Source: DASQJJ01 sp035631115 | GTDB taxonomy: Bacteria > Patescibacteriota > Microgenomatia > Levybacterales > UBA12049 | Assembly (NCBI GenBank): GCA_035631115.1 | Contig: DASQJJ010000008.1 | Location: 1-7,504 of the forward strand | DNA: 7,504 nt | Reading direction: 5' to 3' | Shown: positions 4,634 through 7,504 of the stretch, piece by piece | How the letters are laid out: the number at the start of each line of letters is the position of its first letter | How positions within the stretch are numbered: position 1 is the first letter of the stretch | Notes under the pieces: generated by a model | The model's input: the letters and a program-made list of their open reading frames with translations, nothing else | What the model was told of the DNA's origin: nothing | Databases searched by the model: none | Position numbers and translations under genes: made by a program

Positions 4634-6400
4634 ATGACTTTCTCAAAATTAGCCTCGTATTTTGAAAAATTAGAGGGTACCTCGTCTAGACTTTCCCTTA
4701 TTAGTTTGTTGTCTGATTTATTCAAGCAAATTGACTCACCGGAGGAAATAGAAAAAGTGTGCTACTTAGTTCAAGGACGAATAGCGCCATTTTTTGAGGC
4801 AACAGAAATAGGAATGGCAGATAAAATGGTCGCTGTCGCGATTGGACAAGCGTACGACATTTCCAAAGAAGAGGTTTTGAAAGCGTACTCTAAAAAAGGA
4901 GACATGGGAATTGTTGTGTGGGAGCTCGCCCAAAATGAAAAAGGAAAAAAGAAAAATGAAAAAAGCGTAACAGATGTATTTAATTCTCTTGTTTCTATTG
5001 CCAAAACAGGGGGCGAGGGAAGCGTTGAAAAGAAAATTGCTATCCTTTCGGATCTTCTTAAAGGCACAGATAGTCTGTCTGCGAAATTTTTAGTGCGCAT
5101 TCCTTTGGGAAATTTGCGTCTAGGAATTGGAGACCCAACTGTACTAGATGCTCTTGCAACGGCAAGACTTGGTGACAAATCGCAACGCCACTATTTAGAA
5201 GACGCATACAATAGGACATCGGACTTGGGCCTTATTGCCAAGACTTTGTGGGGCGTAAAAAACCCAATTAAAGCGGTCGAGGCAGTTGAAAAGCTTGAAG
5301 TAACAGTTGGCAAGCCAATACGAAGTGAATTGTGTGAGCGTTTGCCAAGTCCTGAAAAGACAATAGAAAAAATGGGTACAGTTGACAGTCAATTTAAATA
5401 CGATGGATTCCGGGTACAAATTCATAAAGATGGAGATACAATTTCCTTATTCTCTCGTAATTTGGAAAATATGACCCATATGTTTCCAGAAATTATCGAA
5501 GGAGCAAAGCGCCAAATTAAGGCCAAAACAGCCATTTTGGATACCGAAGCGTTAGCATACAACCCAGATTCGGAGGAATTTTTACCTTTCCAAGAGACTA
5601 CAAAAAGACGAAGAAAGCACAACATAGAAGAGACCATGAAAAGTCTTCCATTGAGGTCTTTTGTTTTTGATATTTTGTATAGAAATGGCAAATCTTTAAT
5701 TGGCGAATCTTTAGAAAAACGGTTGGTTATATTATCCGAAACAGTCGAAAATGACGATACTTTATTTGTGGCAGAGACTAAAAAGATTGATGATGCAAAA
5801 GTCTTGTCACTGATGTTGGATGATGCTATTTCCAAAGGTTTGGAGGGAATTGTGGTAAAGAAATTACAAAGCCCGTACGAAGCAGGGGCGAGGAATTTTA
5901 ATTGGGTTAAGCTAAAACGCAACCAATCTGGAGAATTGAATGACACAATAGACTGTGTCATTTTAGGATATGTTTTTGGCAAAGGGAAAAGAACTGCATT
6001 TGGCGCAGGAGCATTACTGGTTGGTATATACGATAAAAAGTCTGATAGCTTTGTCACTGTAAGTAAAATTGGGACAGGGCTGTCTGATGAGGAGTGGAAG
6101 AGTATTAAAGAGCGGACAAAGGGATTGGAAGTAGACCATAAGCCGGCTAGGGTTGAATCTCTTATTACGCCAAGTGTGTGGGTAAAGCCAGAAATTGTCA
6201 TAGAAGTGTTGGCAGATGAGATAACCCGTAGTCCAATACACACAGCGGGGGCTGTTATGAATGAGGGTAAAGTTGTAGAGCCTGGATATGCATTACGATT
6301 CCCGCGACTGGTAACATTCCGGGATGCAGACAAAAAGGCAGAGGAAGCAACAGAAGTAAAAGAGCTAATAGAAATGTATAACCAACAAGGAAAGAAATGA
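4634..6400 (+). CDS. ATP-dependent DNA ligase (archaeal/eukaryal LigI-type)
   Basis: Seals nicks in DNA using ATP through an enzyme-AMP intermediate. The 588 aa match the three-domain architecture of archaeal ligases. The N-terminal DNA-binding domain spans about 1-215 (GRIAPFFEATEIGMADKM at 48-65, VRIPLGNLRLGIGDPTVLDAL at 154-174). The adenylation domain has motif I KYDGFR (nucleophile Lys255), LDTEALAY, SFVFDILYRNGK (342-353), motif IV EGIVVKK (404-410) and motif V WVKLKR (424-429). The C-terminal OB domain carries ALRFPR (553-558). All key residues are present, so it should be active. Residues 101-110 (NEKGKKKNEK) come from an A-rich repeat insertion. This type is uncommon as a main ligase in bacteria, which mostly use NAD-dependent LigA. 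Its TGA overlaps the next ATG (ATGA). Confidence 0.95.
   Translation: MTFSKLASYFEKLEGTSSRLSLISLLSDLFKQIDSPEEIEKVCYLVQGRIAPFFEATEIGMADKMVAVAIGQAYDISKEEVLKAYSKKGDMGIVVWELAQNEKGKKKNEKSVTDVFNSLVSIAKTGGEGSVEKKIAILSDLLKGTDSLSAKFLVRIPLGNLRLGIGDPTVLDALATARLGDKSQRHYLEDAYNRTSDLGLIAKTLWGVKNPIKAVEAVEKLEVTVGKPIRSELCERLPSPEKTIEKMGTVDSQFKYDGFRVQIHKDGDTISLFSRNLENMTHMFPEIIEGAKRQIKAKTAILDTEALAYNPDSEEFLPFQETTKRRRKHNIEETMKSLPLRSFVFDILYRNGKSLIGESLEKRLVILSETVENDDTLFVAETKKIDDAKVLSLMLDDAISKGLEGIVVKKLQSPYEAGARNFNWVKLKRNQSGELNDTIDCVILGYVFGKGKRTAFGAGALLVGIYDKKSDSFVTVSKIGTGLSDEEWKSIKERTKGLEVDHKPARVESLITPSVWVKPEIVIEVLADEITRSPIHTAGAVMNEGKVVEPGYALRFPRLVTFRDADKKAEEATEVKELIEMYNQQGKK
4932..4965. repeat. A-rich short repeat inside the ligase gene
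   Basis: AAAATGAAAAAGGAAAAA at 4932-4949 is identical to 1580-1597 in nnrD, and a second AAAAATGAAAAAAG unit follows. It is in frame and encodes Asn/Glu/Lys/Gly only, in the helical N-terminal domain. Confidence 0.65.
6387..6391 (+). promoter_or_regulatory. Shine-Dalgarno AAGGA for the small ORF after the ligase
   Basis: AAGGA lies 5 bp before the ATG at 6397, inside the last ligase codons. With the ATGA overlap it supports translation of the downstream ORF by coupling. Confidence 0.55.
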
Positions 6401-6639
6401 CAGAACAACTTCCTAACGAAGCACGATGCATGTTTGGTAATGGGGTCTGCAGGAGAGGACAACCCGGACAAAGGGGATGTCCTAATTTTTTCTTTTCTTT
6501 TTCTGCAGATGTTTTAAGAAAAGAAGGAAGACTTGATGACCTTTCTTTATTTGCTCGAATGGCCCCTGTGGAAGAAAATGATTGTGAAAATGCTCGAAAT
6601 CTACGAAGCTATGAATTGGGGCCAGGCTCGCAAAATTAA
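6397..6639 (+). CDS. Small Cys-rich protein coupled to the ligase, unknown function
   Basis: An unrecognised 80-residue protein. Four cysteines (11, 18, 28, 63) include the cluster C-x6-C-x9-C (CMFGNGVCRRGQPGQRGC), which with the Gly and Arg content looks like a small zinc site or knuckle. The rest contains a hydrophobic patch (FFFSFS, 31-36), a short amphipathic stretch (VLRKEGRLDDLSLFARM) and a polar tail. The start overlaps the ligase stop as ATGA and has AAGGA 5 bp upstream, so it is probably translated from the ligase mRNA. NG-x-CRR resembles the motif NG-x-x-CRR in the next gene, hinting at a shared fold. A minus-strand frame covers part of this region but has no start signal. A partner role with the ligase is only inference. 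Confidence 0.6.
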   Translation: MTEQLPNEARCMFGNGVCRRGQPGQRGCPNFFFSFSADVLRKEGRLDDLSLFARMAPVEENDCENARNLRSYELGPGSQN

Positions 6640-6649
6640 GAAATTCTTC

Positions 6650-6678
6650 TTGCATCTTAGTAAGACAGTCAGTATACT
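6650..6678 (+). promoter_or_regulatory. Promoter of the second small Cys-rich ORF
   Basis: -35 TTGCAT (6650-6655), a 17-bp spacer, and -10 TATACT (6673-6678). The predicted start is about 3 bases before ATG 6688. The -10 lies within the perfect palindrome CAGTATACTG (6670-6679), a possible operator. Confidence 0.5.
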
Positions 6679-6687
6679 GCGGTGGTA

Positions 6688-6963
6688 ATGGAGAGGCCAA
6701 GTGATATACCCCTTTGTCTGAATGGGCAAGCGTGTCGGAGAAATTGTCGAGCAACGAATGGTGCGAGTAAATTAGCACAATTAAAGCACACAGATCAAAA
6801 AGTTGCAGACTCAAGTTTTTCTCCTGTAAATAAAACAAGTGCACATGTTAGATTAACAGGTAGAGAAGCGGATATACGTAAGTGGATGAGACCACGATGT
6901 CTGCAAGCTGGCGCAAGACCTTTGGGTCCTTTTGAAAGACCAGAAAATCCACCAAAAGCGTAA
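6688..6963 (+). CDS. Small Cys-rich basic protein, unknown function
   Basis: An unrecognised 91-residue protein. Cysteines at 10, 16, 20 and 71 (CLNGQACRRNC near the N-terminus, PRCLQ later) and histidines 34 and 53 could form a metal site. It is rich in Arg and Lys (VRLTGREADIRKWMRPR, 54-70), as expected for nucleic-acid binding, and ends in a Pro-rich tail (PFERPENPPKA). I start at ATG 6688, 9 bp after a TATACT box; the in-frame GTG at 6682 is only 3 bp after that box. There is no Shine-Dalgarno. The N-terminal motif resembles that of the 80-aa gene just upstream. It lies between the ligase and the EndoQ-family gene on the same strand; any role in repair is inference. Confidence 0.55.
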   Translation: MERPSDIPLCLNGQACRRNCRATNGASKLAQLKHTDQKVADSSFSPVNKTSAHVRLTGREADIRKWMRPRCLQAGARPLGPFERPENPPKA

Positions 6964-6992
6964 ATAGTACCTTCGAAAGACAAGCTATTTTT
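6962..6992 (+). terminator. Weak AT-rich hairpin before the EndoQ gene
   Basis: AAATAG (6962-6967) can pair with CTATTT (6985-6990), with an inner CTT/AAG stem (6971-6973/6977-6979), followed by more T. It starts within the stop codon of the small ORF. The stem is short, so terminator activity is doubtful. Confidence 0.25.
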
Positions 6993-6995
6993 GTA

Positions 6996-7004
6996 TGCTA
7001 CAAT
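6996..7004 (+). promoter_or_regulatory. Extended -10 promoter of the EndoQ-family gene (leaderless layout)
   Basis: TGC-TACAAT is followed by six bases (TGTCCC) and then ATG 7011, with no Shine-Dalgarno. This is the same geometry as at the DUF5654-like and ligase genes. Confidence 0.55.
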
Positions 7005-7010
7005 TGTCCC

Positions 7011-7504
7011 ATGATTGATGTTATTGCAGATCTTCATTTACATTCCAGATTTTCTAGAGCGGTCTCGCCTCAAATGACGCCTCCTGTTATGGCCCAATAT
7101 GGCGAGCAAAAAGGAATAGAATTACTGGCAACGGGAGACTGGACACACCCTATTTGGTATAGGGAGATAAGAAATTATTTAACAGAAGCAGAAGAAGGAC
7201 TCTTTAAAATAAAAACACCAACACCTGAAAATGAGAAAACACGATTTCTTTTATCGGTAGAAATTGCCACAATTTTTTCGCAAGGGGGAAAGGGAAGACG
7301 AATTCACCAATTACTTTTTGTCCCGTCTTTTGAAACTGCAGAAAAAGTAAATAAAGAACTCTTAAAAAGAGGCTTTAATATTTCCTCCGATGGCCGTCCG
7401 ATAATAGGACTTTCTAGTAAAAACTTACTCCAGCTAGCCTTAGAAATAGACGAGCGGTCTTTGGTAATTCCAGCCCACGCCTGGACACCATGGTTTGGCA
7501 TTTA
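7011..7504 (+). CDS. Endonuclease Q family protein (PHP domain), 3' end outside window
   Basis: EndoQ enzymes cut DNA 5' to deaminated bases (uracil, hypoxanthine, xanthine) and abasic sites; they are known from Thermococcales and some bacteria. The visible 164 residues form a PHP phosphoesterase domain: DLHLHSRFS (7-15, metal ligands His9 and His11), ATGDWTHP (40-47, Asp43 and His46), SVEIATIF (82-89, Glu84), RRIHQLLFVPSFE (97-109, His99) and IPAHAWTPWFG (153-163, His156). The S-V-E-I-x-T-I-F, H-Q-L-L-F and AHAWTPWFG blocks are typical of EndoQ and its UvrD-misannotated relatives, rather than PolX or HisK PHP domains. Full-length EndoQ is about 400 aa, so the DNA-recognition part is not seen. 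Transcribed in line with the ligase, with its own leaderless-type promoter. Confidence 0.85.
   Translation, partial: MIDVIADLHLHSRFSRAVSPQMTPPVMAQYGEQKGIELLATGDWTHPIWYREIRNYLTEAEEGLFKIKTPTPENEKTRFLLSVEIATIFSQGGKGRRIHQLLFVPSFETAEKVNKELLKRGFNISSDGRPIIGLSSKNLLQLALEIDERSLVIPAHAWTPWFGI

Noticed and set aside
5422..6471. A 349-codon open frame on the minus strand
   Set aside because: It lies opposite the ligase gene, whose motifs I, IV and V are all intact. The minus-strand product has no recognisable domain and is Ser/Phe/Leu-rich, as expected from antisense of such a gene.
6482..6844. A 120-codon minus-strand open frame across the two small Cys-rich genes
   Set aside because: It has no promoter or ribosome site in place and no recognisable domain. 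The plus strand has an ATGA-coupled start with AAGGA and a good promoter. I could not exclude it completely.
1..7504. tRNA, rRNA, riboswitch or replication origin
   Set aside because: I looked for tRNA-like cloverleaf sequence, rRNA segments and DnaA-box clusters and saw none, although recF often lies near an origin.

Overview
The window (7,504 bp, AT-rich, standard stop codons including TGA) looks like a piece of a small, streamlined bacterial genome, most likely a member of the Candidate Phyla Radiation/Patescibacteria. The reasons are a bacterial RecF beside an archaeal-style ATP-dependent DNA ligase and an endonuclease Q family gene, a DUF5654-type membrane protein, a Fic protein of a kind I associate with these lineages, and many short palindromic repeats between and inside genes. 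This assignment is inference from gene content; no rRNA or tRNA is present to confirm it.

Left part (1-2040): the 3' end of recF, then a GIY-YIG nuclease gene and nnrD (NAD(P)H-hydrate dehydratase), all on the plus strand. The GIY-YIG gene is bracketed by two inverted copies of one palindromic repeat. The left copy overlaps the recF stop codon. The right copy carries a Shine-Dalgarno-like AGGA for nnrD. Middle part (2040-3730): a minus-strand two-helix membrane protein (DUF5654-like), a plus-strand Fic protein with a C-terminal winged helix, and a convergent minus-strand 80-residue Cys-rich protein whose stop codon overlaps the Fic stop. The spacers at 1942-2037 and 2311-2436 are filled by inverted pairs of two further repeat types.

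Right part (3730-7504): a divergent promoter region with nested inverted repeats, a methyltransferase-like gene broken by a one-base frameshift near 4399, an ATP-dependent DNA ligase (588 aa), two small Cys-rich ORFs, and the 5' two fifths or so of an endonuclease Q family gene. Ligase, small proteins and EndoQ lie on one strand and may form a deaminated-base repair group, with EndoQ nicking and the ligase sealing.

Two features recur across the window. First, several genes have a -10 box (often an extended TGn-TATAAT) exactly six bases before the ATG and no Shine-Dalgarno sequence, which suggests leaderless mRNAs. Operon-internal genes (nnrD and the 80-aa ORF after the ligase) do have Shine-Dalgarno-like sequences. 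Second, three protein genes (nnrD, fic, ligase) contain short in-frame stretches that look like inserted repeat DNA. An identical 18-mer is shared by nnrD and the ligase.
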